From positions 3,331,001 through 3,395,000 of the forward strand of contig CP113055.1 of NCBI GenBank assembly GCA_026625625.1: a stretch of 64,000 nt of DNA, given 5' to 3'. Made by a program: the position numbers and the translations under genes. A model generated the notes under the pieces. It saw only the letters and a list, made by a program, of their open reading frames with translations, made no database searches and was not told the origin of the DNA. Shown here one piece after another: positions 25,642 to 40,600 of the stretch (positions are counted from its first letter, which is position 1; each line of letters starts with the position of its first letter). This stretch comes from Blastomonas sp. SL216. GTDB taxonomy: Bacteria > Pseudomonadota > Alphaproteobacteria > Sphingomonadales > Sphingomonadaceae.

Positions 25642-28600
25642 GCCTGTATCGCAAGCAGCGCCACGGCGCGCGGCATTTCCCCAGCTGGCAGGTGGCTTTG
25701 CGCACCGGCGTGGCGGGCTTTGCCTTTGTCGCTGCCCAGACCGCCTATGCCAATCCGAACGGCGGGCAGGTGGTCGCGGGCCAGGCGACGATCAACGGTC
25801 AGGGCACCGGCCGGGTGCGGATCGACCAGGCCAGCGACCGGGTCGTCATCAACTGGGACAATTTCTCGATCAATCTGGGCGAGGGCGTCGACTTCCGCCA
25901 GCCCAACAGCCGCTCGGTCGCGCTCAACCGCGTCACCGGGCCGGAAATCAGCCAGATCATGGGCGAGCTCACCGCCAATGGTCAGGTCTATCTGATCAAT
26001 GGCAACGGCATCGTCTTCGGCAAGGACGCGAAGGTCGATGTCGCGGGGCTGGTCGCGACGAGCGCGGATATCGGCAACGAGGCGTTCATGGCAGGCGGCG
26101 CGCTTCGCTTCGGAACGCCGGGCCGGGCCGGGGCGAAGGTCACCAACCACGGCACGATCACGGTGCGCGATGCGGGCATCGCCGCGTTCGTCGCGCCGCA
26201 GGTCGCCAATGACGGCATCATCACCGCGCATATGGGCCGCATCGCCTTTGGCGGCGCGCAGGCCTTCACGCTCGATCTGCACGGCGACAATCTGATCCGC
26301 TTCCAGGTCGGCGATGCGGTGACGAAGCTCGACGACAAGGGCGCGCTGGTCGGCATCGACGGCGTCGTCGATGCGCGCGGCGGATCGGTGCTGATCACGG
26401 CTTCGGCGGCGCGCGATCTGGTCAACCAGTCGGTGCGCATCGGCACGCCCCAGGCCGCCAGCCTGCAGACCGGGCCTGATGGCAAGGTTTCGCTGGTCGC
26501 CGCCAAGGTCGCGATCACCGCGCCGGGGGAGGTGCAGGTCGGCCGCAATGTGGCGATGGACCTGTCGTCGGCCACCAACGCGGTGACCACCGGCAGCGCC
26601 AAGGGCAAGGGCGGCAAGGCCAGCAGCAATACCGAAAGCAATATCGGCTGGGTCGGGTCGCTGAATGGCGATGGCAGCGCGCCGGGCCAGGCCATGGCCA
26701 CCAGCGGGTCTGGCGGCACGCTGACGATCAGCGCCGCCCGCACGATCCTGGATGGCACGATCAACCTCGACGGCAGCAAGACCGGCGGCACCGCGCACAT
26801 CACGGGCAGCGATTTCCTGTCCTTTGGCTCGATCCTGTCGGCCAGCGGCGTGGATGCGGGCGGCAAGATCCAGCTCGATGCGGGCGGCTTCTCGCTGGCC
26901 GGGCGGATCACGGTCAACGCCGCGCTCGGCAAGGGCGGCAGCGTCGATATCCGCACCAGCCGCCGCGCGATCGATACCGGCGATGCGTTCATCGATGCAA
27001 GCGGCCTGCATGGCGGGTCGATCCGCTATGTCTCGGACGATCAGATCATCTCCTCGGGCAAGTTCCGTGCCTCGGGCAGCCATGGCTTTGGCGGCAATAT
27101 CGATGTCAGCGCGCCCAGGCTCGACCTGTTCTCGGCGCAATTCTATGCCCAGGGCGGCATCCGCGGCGGCCGGGTGCGGCTGGGCGGCGAGTTCCAGGGC
27201 GGCCAGAATCTGGTGGCGGACGAGCTGCCCAATGCGCTGAGACTGGTTGCCACCGACGCGGTGACGATCGACGTCTCGGCCATCGGCATGCGCGGCAATG
27301 CGGGCGAGATCGTCATCTGGTCCGACGAGAAGACGACCTTCCTCGGCAATGCGATTGCGCGCGGCGGGCTGGTCGGCGGCCTGGGCGGGCAGATCGAGAT
27401 TTCGGGCAAGGAGACGCTGGTCTATCGCGGCACGGTGGAAACCGCGCGCGACGGCCAGCGCGGCGGTACGCTGCTGCTCGACCCCAAGAACATCATCATC
27501 GCCGATGGCGTCAACGCGCCCAGCCAGTACGGGCTGGTGCTGCAGGCCTTTGCGAGCGCCTTCCCGACGTCGCCGCCTGCGCAGCCGGGGTTGGAGGCGG
27601 GCGATGGCCTCGAACTTGCGGTCTCGCTCGATGGCAACAGGCTTGCTCTTGGCGTGCGCGGCGACGATGGTTCCGGCAATGCGCGAAATGACGCAGGCGC
27701 TGTGTATCTGTTCAGCTTTGCCGATAGTGGTTTTTCGACGCCCGTGCTCTCCGCCGTTATCGGATCGGGTTATAGCGGCGGCAACAACATCTCGGTCGCC
27801 GCGCTGGAGGCTGACGATATCTTCGGCCATTCGGTTTCTCTGGACGGAAACCGGCTGGCGGTATCGGCACGCGGCGATGACGGTGAATCCAACGGTTTCG
27901 GTGGTGCCGGGGCCGTCTATCTGTTCACCTTTGCCGATGCCGCCTTTACCGGCGGACAGCTGCGCGCCGTGCTGGGTGCGGGCTATAGTGGCGGCTCGAA
28001 CCTGTCGGTCGACAATCTGGAGGCCGGGGACCTTTTCGGGCAGAGGGTATCGCTCAACGGAAACCGGCTCGCAGTAGGCGCGATGTTCGATGACGGCGCG
28101 GGCAACACCGTTCAGGATGGCGGCGCAGTCTATCTCTTCACCTTTGCTGACAGTATCTTCTCGACCCCGAGCCTCGCAGGGATCATCGGCCAGGGTTACA
28201 GCACCCGTCCGAATGACCTGTCCGTTACCCTTGATGTCGAAGACTTTTTCGGCGGTGGTGTTTCGCTCGATGGCAACAGGCTGGCAGTCGGTGCATTCGG
28301 CGATGACGGCCTGGGCAACAGCTTTGTCGGCGGCGCGGTCTATCTGTTCAGCTTTGCCGATGCCACCTTTGGCAGCGCCGCGCTGGAAGGCCGGATCGGT
28401 GGCGGATATACCGGCCCCAAGGACTTCAACCTTCCGAACCTCGATGGCATCGGCCGCGACCATTTCGGCGATGCGGTGTCGCTGGACGGCAATCGTCTGG
28501 CCGTTCTCGCAAGGCTCGATGACGGTTTGAGCGACAGCGTCGCCAATTCCGGCGCGGTCTATCTCTTCACCTTTGCCGACGCGGGCTTTGCTGCACCCAA

Positions 28601-31600
28601 TCTGGCCGCGCGGATCGGCATCAATTACGGCACTCTGGGCGGTAGCAACCTTTCTATCCTGGGCATGGAGGCTGGCGACACGCTTGGCGACGTTGCACTT
28701 GATGGCAACCGGCTTGCGATGGCGTCGCTGGGCGATGATGGCCGCGCCAACACGGTCGCCGATTCGGGTGCGGTCTATCTTTTCACCTTTGCCGATGCCC
28801 AGTTCAACGGCGGCCGACAGGTCGGCACGCTGGGGGCCGGCTATACCGATGCGCTGGGCCTGTCGCTGATCGGCAAGGGCCTGGAGCAATCGGACAGCTT
28901 CGGCGTATCGGTGGCGCTCAATAGCAACCGGCTGGCCGTCGGCGCGCTGCAGGATGATGGTCAGGACAATGCCAACCCGGATTCGGGCGCGGTCTATCTG
29001 TTCACCTTTGGCGACGCGCGCTTCAGTGGCCCGGTGCTGCAGTCGATCATCGGATCGGGCTATTCGGGCGGCAAGAACATTGCGGTCGCCCGGCTTGGCG
29101 CTGGCGATGCCTTCGGCGCATCGGTGGCGCTGGATGGCCTGCGGCTGGCGGTGGGTGCGCCGAACGATGCCGGGTTGAACGACACCGCGACCGGGGCTGG
29201 CGCGGTCTATCTGTTCACCTTCACCGAGGCCGACTTTACCGGCGGTGCCTTGGCCAGGCTGGTCAATTTCGAGACGCTTGATCCGGCAGGCGGCACCATC
29301 CGTGCCAATGGATCGCAATTGGGCACAGCCGTGGCGCTGCAGGGCAATATCCTGGCGGTGGGCGCTGCCGGGGATGCAGGCGCAACCGGCTCGGGCAGCA
29401 ATCTGGGCGCGGTGCACCTGTTCGATGTCGGCGGTCCTGCGTTTTCATCGACCCCGATCCGCCTGGTCACGATCGGCAAGGACTATACCGGCACCAACGA
29501 TATCGGCATGCCCGATCTGGGCGAGTCTGACCGGTTCGGCAGCGCGGTGTCGCTGGACGGACTGCGCCTGGCGGTGGGTGCGCCGGGTGACGACGGCTTC
29601 AACGACGACTTTTTCAATACGGGCGCAGCGTTTCTCTACACCTTTGGTGCGTCGAATTTCTCGGGCGGTTCGCTGGAAGCGACCATCGGTGCCTTCTACC
29701 CCGGATCGTTCGACTTCACGCCGATCGGCATCGGCACCGGGGGTACCGATCAGGACTTTTTCGGCAGTTCGCTGGTGCTCAAGGGGCTGCAACTCGTCGT
29801 CGGCGCGGAAGGCGATGACGGCGCCAGTGACAGCGTCTCCAATTCGGGCGCGGTCTATCTGTTCACCTTTGCGGCACCGACGTTCGGGGGGATCAGCCAG
29901 GCTGGGGTGATCGGTGCAGGTTATAGCGGGAACATCAGCTTTCCGCTGAAGCTGAATGCCGATGACGGTTTTGGCCGCGGCCTGGCCTTTGATGGCGACC
30001 GGTTGGCGGTCGGCGCGCCGGGCGATGACGGCAAGGGTGTCATCGCGGGCGGCGCGGGCGCGGTCTATCTGTTCACCTTCGGCAGCCCGGGCTTCAATGA
30101 GGCCCGGCTGGTCGATACTCTGGGTTATGGCTATACTGGCCAGCGCAATCTTTCCGTTTCGGGGCTTGGCCTGACGCCGGCATCGCTGGGCGACCGGTTC
30201 GGCTCGGCAGTGGTGCTGGATGGCTTGCGGCTGGCGGTTGGCGCGCCGGGCAATGCGGGGCCCGATGGAACGGGATTCGAAAACGGGGCGGTCTATCTCT
30301 TTTCCTTCGCCGATCTCGCCTTTGGCGCGCCGGTGCTGGAGGGGATCATCGGCAGCGGCTATACCGGCGGCAAGAACATCGCCATGTCGGGATTCTTCGG
30401 CCCGGATTTCGGCGAGGCCATTGCGCTGGATGGTAACAGGCTGGTGGTCGCGGCACCCGGGCATTCCGGCAACGGCAGCCCGGTTGGGGTCGGCGTTGGT
30501 ACCGTTTATCTGTTCACCTTTGCCGACGCGCTTTTCACCGATGGCGCACTCGTTGGCAGGGTCGGTCAGGGCTATACCGATAGCCAGAGCATCGACGTTC
30601 CGACATTGGAAAGTTTTGATCGCTTCGGCACGGCCGTGGCCTTGCGCGGCAACAGTCTTGTGGTCGGTGCGCCGGGTGATGACGGGCAAGGCAATTCCTT
30701 GGCCGATTCCGGTGCTGTCTATCTTTTCACCTTTACCGATGCAGCTTTCAACGGGGGCGTACAGCAGGGCTATATCGCCAGCGGGGCACCTGCTGCCGGC
30801 AAGAACATCAACCTTACACAGCTTGATTCAAACGACAACTTCGGCAGCTCGGCCGCTCTGGGTGCTTCCGGCACCCGGCTGTTCATTGGCGCGCCAGGCG
30901 ATGCCGGATCAGGCAATGTGTCTACTCTGGTTGGCGCAGTCTACGAATTTGCCTTCAGCAGCGCAGCCTTTGATTCCGGCACGCTGACGGGCACTATCGG
31001 TCTGGGTTATACCGGGCCAAGCGATGTCAATGTCGCCGGCATCGGGTCCGGTGACCTGTTTGGTTTTTCAGTGGCTTTCGACGGGTCCCGGCTGGCGATC
31101 GGTGCCATTACCAAGGACTATGGCCCATTGACCGATGTCGGCCAGGTCTATCTGTTCACCCAGCCGTCGACGGCATTCGTGCTGTCTGGAATCATCGGCA
31201 AGCTGGGCAGCGGCAACAGCGATCTTGCGATCGGCAGCCTGGATTCCGACGACTATTTTGGATCTTCGGTTTCGTTGAACCTCAACCGGCTGGTCGTCGG
31301 CGCGCGTGGCGATGATGGTTTGAACGATACCGTCAACGGTGCCGGTGCGGTTTACCTGATCAGCTTTGCCGGTGGCTTCTTCGACCCGCCGATCCTTGCC
31401 GGTACCCTGGGTGCAGGCTATGGCGCGCAGTCCAACCAATCGGCCCTGCTGGTCAATTCCGGCAACAATCTGGGCGGATCGGTCGCGCTGCGGGGCAACC
31501 GGCTGGCCATCGGCGTGCCGGGCAGCAATGCCGCCAACGGCGGCGGCGTGGATGTCGGCGCGGTCTATCTGTTCACCTTCCTGAACGATGATTTTGCGGC

Positions 31601-34600
31601 CCCGATCCTTGCCGGAGCGATTGGCCAGGGCTTTACCGGCGTAAACAACTTCGATGTCGGCGTGCTGCAGAGCGGCGACCGGTTTGGCGCATCGGTCTCC
31701 ATCGATGGATTGCGGCTGGCGATCGGCGCGCCGGGAGACGATGGCGCAGCAGACGACCGGACCGATTCCGGTGCGGTCTATCTGTTCAGCTTTGCCGACC
31801 TGTTCTTCGGCAGCCCCGTGCTCGAGGCGCGGATGGGGCGCGGCTATACCGGCTTCAAGAATGTCGCCGTGGCCGATCTTGCGGCTAATGACCGTTTCGG
31901 TTCTGGCGTAGCGCTGCAGGGATTGCAGCTGGCAGTCGGCGTGCCGGGCGATGATGGCGCGGCCGACGACCGGACCAATGCCGGTGCGGCCTATCTGTTC
32001 ACCTTCACCAACACCATCTTCAACGGCGGCGAGCGGGCCGGCACGATCGGCGTCGGCTACAACACGATCGCGGCTGATTTCAGTCTGGCGGGGCTTGATC
32101 CGGGCGATCGCTTTGGCACGTCGCTGTCGCTCAGCGGGCTGGGCCTGGCCATCGGCGCGCCGGGTGATGCCGGATTGAACGACGATGCACCCGATGCGGG
32201 CGCCGTCTACACCTTCACCTTCGCAAACGCAGCGTTTGGCAGCCTGACGACCGCCGCAACTATAGGCCGGTCCTATGACGGGCCCAACGACCTGTCGGTG
32301 GCCGGGGTCGATGCCGGAGACAGCTTCGGAGCCTCGGTGTCGCTGGACGGATTCCGCCTGGCGATAGGCTCTCCGGGCGATGCCGGCAGCGCTGGCGGCC
32401 GTCCCAATGTCGGTGCGGTCTATCTGTTCACCTTCGCTGATTCCTCGCTCACAACGGCGACCGAGAGCGGTCGGATCGGCGCGGGCTATGGCGGGGCCCT
32501 CAATCTGCTTTCGATTGTCGGCCTGGATGACGGCGACAATTTCGGATCGGGCGTGGCGATCGATCAGGGCCGTCTGGTCATCGGCGCTGCGGGCGATGAT
32601 GGTCAGTCCGTCTTCGACGACAGTTATGGCGCGCTCTACCAGTTCACCTTCGCAGAAAATTTCCGCAGCCTCACGCAGATCGGCCTGATCGGCAGCGGCT
32701 ATGGCAACGGGCCGACCAATTCGCTGGCCGCCTATGGCATCGGCCTCAACGAACGCTTCGGCTCGGCGGTCTCGCTCCAGGGCCTGGCGCTGGCGGTTGG
32801 TTCGCCCGAGGATAGTGGTGGGCTATCCACCAGCTTCCCCATCGGCGCGGTCTATCTGTTCAGCTTTGCCGACCTGGCCTTCAACGCCCCGGTGCTGCAG
32901 TCGATCATCGGCTTCGGCTATACCGGCGGCAAGAACATCGCGGTCGCCAATCTGGGGGCGAATGACCGGTTCGGCATATCGGTCCATCTGAGTTCGGGCG
33001 GCCTGCTGACGGTTGGCGCAGACGGCGATGACGGCTTTGGCGATAGCGGCAACGATCGCGGCGCGGCCTATCTTTTCAACTTTGTCGACGGCCTGTTTTC
33101 CGGCGGAAGCCTGCAAGGCATTATCGGGTCGGGCTATAGCGGCCCGGGCAATTTCGACATCGCGCTCGACGATAACGACTTTTTCGGCGCGGCTGTGGCC
33201 TCGCAGGAACAGTATCTTGCGATCGGCGCGCCCGGTGACGATGGTTCGGGCAATCCCGGAACGGTCGATAATTCCGGTGCGGTGCATCTGTTCCAGCTCG
33301 GTGCGGGATCGATCGGTCAGATCGGCACGATCGGATCGGGCTATACCGGCACCGGCAATTTCAATCTTGCTCCGCTCGCCTTCAATGATGGCTTTGGCAC
33401 CTCGCTGTCGTTGCAGTCTGGCCAGCTTGTGGTTGGCGCGCCGAATGATGAGGGCGCAGGCGATGTCGGCGGTGTCAGCAGCGCGGTCGGTGCGGTTTAT
33501 GCCTTTACGTTCACCCCTGCCACGCCCTTTGCCGGCCTTGCCCATGTGTCGACCATCGGCCTGGGCTATACCGGGGCGAATGATCTGGATGTCATCAATC
33601 TGGGGGTCGGTGATCGCTTCGGCAGCGGCGTGTCGATTGACGGCAACCGGCTTGCCATCGGATCGCATCTGGATGGCGGCGCGATCAATGACCGGACGTC
33701 TGCAGGCGCGGTCTATCTGCTGAGCTTTGCCGACGCGGCGCTGACCAGCCCCAACCTGCAGGCGATCATCGGCGTCGGCTATACCGGCGGCAAGAATATC
33801 GCGATCGGACTCGAAGATATCGATGTCTTCGGAACTTCGGTGGCGCTGGACGGCAACCGGCTTGCCGTCGGTGCGCCGGGCGATGGTGGTGCGGGCAACA
33901 TCCTGGGCAGCAGCGGCGCGGTCTATCTCTTCACCTTTGCCGATGCCGCATTCAACAATGGCAAGCTGGCAGGCACGCTGGGTGCGGGCTATCGCCGGAT
34001 GCTCGCGAGCAATCTCGCCGCGCCCGCAGCACCAATCCTTCCGCAGGTCGGCGGCGGTGACAGCTTCGGTTCGGCCGTGTCGCTGGATGGTCTGCGGCTT
34101 GCGATCGGCGCGCAGGACGATGACGGGTCGACCGATTCTCTTCCCAATGCCGGGGCGGTCTATCTGTTCACCTTCGCAGACCTGCAGTTCGGCGGGGCTG
34201 CGCTGCAGTCGGTCATCGGCCATGGCTATGTCGGCGGGAAGAACATCTTCGTCACGCAGCTGGACGGCGGCGACCGATTTGGTGCGGCGGTGTCATTGGA
34301 TGGCAACCGCCTGGCCGTTGGTGCGCCGTTCGATTCGGGGGCCAGCAACTCGGTTGGCGATTCCGGTGCCGTCTATCTGTTCAGCTTTGCCGATGCGCTG
34401 TTCGGCGGCGGCACGCTGGAGGCCATTGCAGGTGCCGATTATTCGGGCGGCAAGAACCTGACCGTCGCGGATCTGCAGGCCAGCGACCGTTTTGGCACTT
34501 CTGTCTCGCTCGACGGTAATCGGCTGGCGGTTGGCGCGGTCGGGGATGATGCGGCGGGCAATCCCCCCGCGCTCGCGCGTGAAACCGGTGCGGTCTATCT

Positions 34601-37600
34601 GTTCAGCTTTGCCGGGCCGCAGTTCCAGTCGGGTGCGCTGGAGGCGATCCTTGGCCTGGGCTTTGATGCCGGCAGCAAGGATCTGGACATTCTCAATCTG
34701 GAGGACGGCGATGCTTTCGGCTGGTCCGTCTCGCTGGATGGTACAAGGCTGGCGGTTGGCGCGCGCGGCGACGATGGGGACGCGAACAGTCTGACCGATG
34801 CCGGTGCCGTCTATCTGTTCACCTTTACCGACCTGGTGTTTGCAGGCGGCGTCCAGCAGGGGATTGTCGGGGCGAGCTATAACGGACCCGGCGATATCGA
34901 CAATGTGCTGACGCCGTTCGGAATGGGCTCGAGCAGCTTTTTCGGATCGTCCGTCGCGCTGGATGGCAACCGTCTGGCTATTGGTGGTCCACGGGTCACC
35001 AGTACCATCGCCAGCCCGGCCGGTTCGGGCGCAGTCTATCTGCTGACCTTTGCCGACAGCAGCTTTGGCGGCGGGACAATTGTCGAGATATTGGGCAAGG
35101 GCGCGCCGAATTTCGGCGCGAACGCTGATTTCGATGTCGCACTCGACGCCTTCGATCTGTTCGGCAGCACCGTATCGCTCGATGGCAACCGGCTGGTGGT
35201 CGGTGCGCCGGGCGATGACGGCTTCGGCAATTCCGGTGCGGTGGACGATTCCGGTGCGGTCTATCTGTTCACCTTTGCGGACGCGGCCTTTGCCGGTGCA
35301 AGGTTGGCCGGCAATATCGGCTCGGGCTATACGCGCGGGGCAAGCACCCCGGTTGCAGGGGTTGAGGCCGGAGAATTCTTCGGCTGGGCGCTGTCGCTGG
35401 ATGGCACGCGGCTGGCGGTCGGCTCGAGTGGGGATAACGGCGCCGAAGGTCTCACCGGGTTTGCCGGTGCGGTGTATCTGTTCACCTTTGGCAACCTGGA
35501 TTTTGGCGCACCGACGCTGCAGGGCATATTGGGTGCAGGCTATACCGGCGCCAAGAGCCTCGATGTGCCAGGGATTGCTGCAGCGGCAAGTTTCGGCGGC
35601 GCGGTGTCGCTCGATGGCAACCGGCTCGCCGTTGGGGCCTCCAACCTCGTCAATGGCGGGACGGTCTATCTGTTCACCTTCAGCGATGCGCTGTTCAGCT
35701 CTCCGGTGCTGGCCTCGCGGATCGGAGCGGGTCTGGTTGGCCCCAATGATCTTTCGGTGAGTACCGAAGGGGGAGATTTCTTCGGCTACTCGGTGTCGCT
35801 TGATGGCAACCGGCTTGCAGTCGGCGCGCTGGGCGATGATGGCGCGAGCAACAGTCTCTCCGATTCGGGTGCGGTCTATCTGTTCAGCTTCGCCGATGCT
35901 GCGTTCGCGGGGCCGGTGCAGGAAGCGATCATCGGATCGGGCTATACCGGTGGCAAGAACATCGATCTCGCCGCGCTGCAAGCCGGCGACTTTTTCGGAT
36001 CCTCGGTATCGCTGCAGGGGCTGCGGCTGGCTGTCGGTGCAGAGAATGACGACGGCTTCGACAACAGCGCGATTTCGGCCAATTCCGGCGCGGTCTATCT
36101 GTTCACGATGGCTGCCCCCGATTTTTCGGGCATCACGCGCGCGGGCACCATCGGCCGCAATTATACGGGGGCGGGCGACCTCAACATCGGCCGTCTGGGT
36201 TCGAACGACTGGTTCGGCCGGTCGGTTTCGCTCGACGGCAACCGGCTTGTGGTGGGTGCGGTCAATGATGCCGGGGCAACCGACAGCATGCCCGGTTCCG
36301 GCGCGGTCTATCTGCTGGGCTTTGCCGATGCGGCGTTCGGTACCCCGTCGCTGCTTTCGATCTTCGGCAGCGGCTATTCCGGCGCAGCGGATATCAATGT
36401 TGCCGGTCTCGATACCCTGGACTTTTTCGGCAACGGCCTGTCGCTCGATGCCGGAAGGCTGGTGATCGGCGCTCCGTTTGCTGACGGTCCCGACAATCTG
36501 GTGGCGGATTCCGGCGCGGTCTACTTCTTCAATCTCTCTGGCGGAACCGCCGGCCTCCCGGGTCTCGGCTTTGGCGACAACCCCGGCGCTGATGTGACGA
36601 TCAGCGCCACCGCGCTGGCGGCGATCCTTTCCGGCGGCACCGGTGTCACGCTCCAGGCGAACAACGACATCACGATCAATTCTGCCATCACGGTGAACAA
36701 TTCGTCGGGCAATGGCGGCAATCTGCGCTTCCAGGCGGGCCGGTCGATCTTTGTCAACGCCGGTATCACCACCGACAATGGCCGCCTCGACCTGCTGACC
36801 AACAATATCCTGATCCCCGGTGCGATCGATGCCTTCCGCGATCCCGGCGCTGCGGTCATCACCTTCGGTGCCGGTGGGTTCGTCAACGCCGGCACGGGCG
36901 ACGTGTTTATCGAAATCGGTCCCGGTGCCAACCTGACCCATCCCGAATCCGGCGCAATCACGCTCGGCAATATCACCGCGGGCACCATCAATGTGCTCAA
37001 TGCAGGCTTTGCCACCCCCGGTCAGGAAGTGATCATTCCCAGCGGCGTCGTGCTGAACGCCAGCGGCAGCGAAACCGCGATCACGGTGATCGGCGGCATA
37101 TTCACCAACAATGGCGGGCCGGGCGCGTTCAACATGACCGGCGGCGGGCGCTTCCTCGTCTATTCGAACGATTATGACGTCATCGAGCGCGGCGGGCTGG
37201 TCGGCAACAATCTCTATAACCGCGGCTTCCAGCTCAATCCGCCGGGATCGATTACCCAGCCGGGCAATCTGTTCATCTTCTTCCGCCAGCCGATCCTGAC
37301 CTTTACTGCGGATGATGTCACCCGCACCTATGGCCAGCCATCATCGGGCTATACCTTCCTGGTCAGTGGCCTGGTCAATGGTGACACCGATTCCTACGCC
37401 TATAGCGGCCTGCCCAACCTGTTCGATACGGCTTCAGGCAATGCCGGGCTGGATTCGATCTTCATCGATTCAGGGTCGCTGTTCTCCGATGTCGGCTATG
37501 GCTTCAACTTTGTCGGTGGCACGCTGACCACGCTCAAGGCGCTGCTGACCGTTACCGCCGACGATACCAGCCGCGAATATGGCCTGGGCAACCCGCTGTT

Positions 37601-40600
37601 CACCGCGAGCTATTCGGGCTTCGTCAATGGCGACGATGCATCCGTGATCAGCGGTCTCGATTTCCTGACCGTCGCCACGACCGCCTCGGACGTCGGCACC
37701 TATGCGATCACCCCGTTCGGGGCTTCGGCCAACAATTACGACTTCAGCTATGTTCCGGGCACATTGACGATCACCAAGGCACTGCTGACGGTGACGGCGG
37801 ACAATGCGTCGCGCGAATATGGCCTCGCCAATCCGGTCTTCACCGGGAATATTGCCGGCTTCCGCAATGGCGATACGCCGGTTGTCATCAGCGGGCTGAC
37901 CTATGCCACGGTGGCGACCACCGCTTCGCCGATCGGCACCTATGCGATCACCGGATCGGGCGCGACGGCGACCAACTATGATTTCAGCTATATCCCGGGC
38001 ACGCTGACAATCACCAAGGCGTTGCTGACCGTCACAGCGGACAACGCGACGCGCGAATATGGTCTGGCCAACCCGACCTTCACCGGATCGATCACCGGCT
38101 TCCGCAACGGCGACACCAGCAGCGTGATCAGCGGGCTGACCTATGGGTCGGTCGCGACGACCGCTTCACCGGTAGGCACCTATGCGATCACCGGCTCGGG
38201 CGCGAGCGCGACCAACTATGATTTCAGCTACGTCCCCGGCACGCTGACAATCACCAAGGCGTTGCTGACGGTGACGGCAGACAACGCGACGCGCGAATAT
38301 GGCCTCGCCAACCCGACCTTCACGGGCTTGGTCACGGGCTTCCGCAATGGCGACACCAGCAGCGTCATCAGCGGGCTGACCTATGGCTCGGTGGCAACGA
38401 CCGCTTCACCGGTAGGCACCTATGCCATCACCGGTTCCGGCGCGACCGCGACCAATTATGATTTCAGCTATGTCCCCGGCACACTGACGATCACCAAGGC
38501 ATTGCTGACGGTCACCGCCGACAACGCGTCGCGCGAATATGGCCTTGCCAACCCGACGTTCACCGGATCGATCACCGGCTTCCGCAATGGCGATACGGCC
38601 AGCGTGGTCAGCGGCCTGACTTATGGCTCGGTGGCAACGACGGCCTCGCCGATCGGCACCTATGCGATCACGGGATCGGGCGCGACCGCAACCAACTATG
38701 ACTTCAGCTATGTGCCCGGTACGCTGACGATCACCCGCGCGCTGCTCACGGTGACCGCCGACAATGCGACGCGCGAATACGGCCTCGCGAACCCGACCTT
38801 CACCGGCACGATCAGCGGCCTGCGCGCAGGCGATACCGCAAGCGTCGTCAGCGGACTGGTCTATGGCACGACGGCGACGGCAGCATCGAATGTCGGGACG
38901 TTCGCGATCACCGCCTCGGGCGGCACCGCAGCGAATTACGACTTCGCCTATGTTCCTGGCACGCTGACGATCACCAGGGCCCTGCTGACGGTGACGGCGG
39001 ACAATGCGAGCCGCGAATATGGTCTGGCGAACCCGACGTTTACGGGTTCGGTCACCGGCTTCCGCAATGGCGACACCAGCAGCGTCATCAGCGGGCTGAC
39101 CTATGGGTCGGTGGCAACGACCGCTACACCGGTAGGCACCTATGCCATTACTGGATCGGGCGCTAGCGCGACCAATTATGACTTCGCCTATGTCCCCGGC
39201 ACGTTGACGATCACCAGGGCATTGCTGACGGTGACGGCGGACAACGCGACACGCGAATATGGCCTTGCCAACCCCACGTTCACCGGATCGATCACCGGCT
39301 TCCGCAATGGCGATACGGCGAGCGTGGTCAGCGGGCTCACTTATGGCTCGGTTGCGACGACGGCCTCGCCGATCGGCACCTATGCGATCACCGGATCGGG
39401 CGCGACCGCGACCAATTACGACTTCAGCTATGTGCCCGGTACGCTGACGATCACGCGCGCATTGCTCACCATCACCGCCGACAATGCGTCGCGCGAATAC
39501 GGCCTCGCCAACCCCACATTCACCGGCACGATCAGCGGCCTGCGCGCGGGCGATACGGCGAGTGTCGTCAGCGGTCTCGTCTATGGCACGACGGCAACGA
39601 CCTCGAGCAATGTCGGCACGTTCGCGATCACCGCCTCGGGCGGCTCGGCCGCGAACTACAACTTCGCCTATGTCCCCGGCACGCTGACGATCACCAGGGC
39701 CCTGCTGACCGTGACGGCGGACAATGCGAGCCGCGAGTACGGACTTGCGAACCCGACGTTCACGGGCAGCATCTCCGGCTTCCGCAACAGCGATACCGCG
39801 AGCGTGATCTCGGGCCTGGTCTATGGCTCGGCGGCGACAGCGGCATCGAACGTTGGGACGTTCGCGATCACCGGCTCGGGTGCGAGCGCGACCAACTATG
39901 ACTTTGCCTATGTGCCGGGCACGCTGACGATCACCAGGGCACTGCTGACGGTCACCGCGAACAACGCGACCCGCGAATATGGTCTGGCCGATCCGGCCTT
40001 CACCGGCAGCATCACGGGCTTCCGCAACTCGGATACGACCAGCGTGGTGTCCGGCCTTGTCTACGGCAGCACGGCGGTGCTCAACTCGGGCATCGGCACC
40101 TATGCCATCAATGGCTCGGGTGCGAGCGCCACCAACTATGACTTTGCCTACGTCCCGGGCACGCTGACGATCACGCGCGCGCTGCTGACGGTGACCGCCG
40201 ATAGCGCGACGCGCGAATATGGCCTACCGAACCCCGTATTCACCGGCACGATCAGCGGCTTTCGCGCGGGCGATACCGCCAGCGTGATTTCCGGCCTGAC
40301 CTTCGGCAGCACGCATCTTCCCTCCCAGGGCGTCGGCACCTATGCGATCAACGGGGCTGGCGCGAGCGCGACCAATTATAACTTTGCCTACGTTCCGGGC
40401 ACGCTGACGATCACCAAGGCGCTGCTGACGGTGACGGCGGACAATGCTTCGCGTGAATATGGCCTCGCCAACCCGACGTTTACGGGCACAGTAACCGGCT
40501 TCCGCAATGGCGACACCAGCAGCGTGATCAGCGGGCTGACCTATGGATCGGTCGCAACGACCGCTTCACCGGTAGGCACCTATGCGATCACCGGTTCCGG

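Noticed and set aside
25554-29417. Minus-strand open frame of 1287 codons opposite the giant exoprotein gene, and similar long ones at 29445-30689, 32823-34223, 34293-36941 and 42369-44435
   Set aside because: They mirror the plus-strand repeats, have His/Arg/Ala-rich composition with no recognisable domain and lack ribosome-binding sites. In GC-rich DNA with strong codon bias the complementary frame stays open, so they are shadows.
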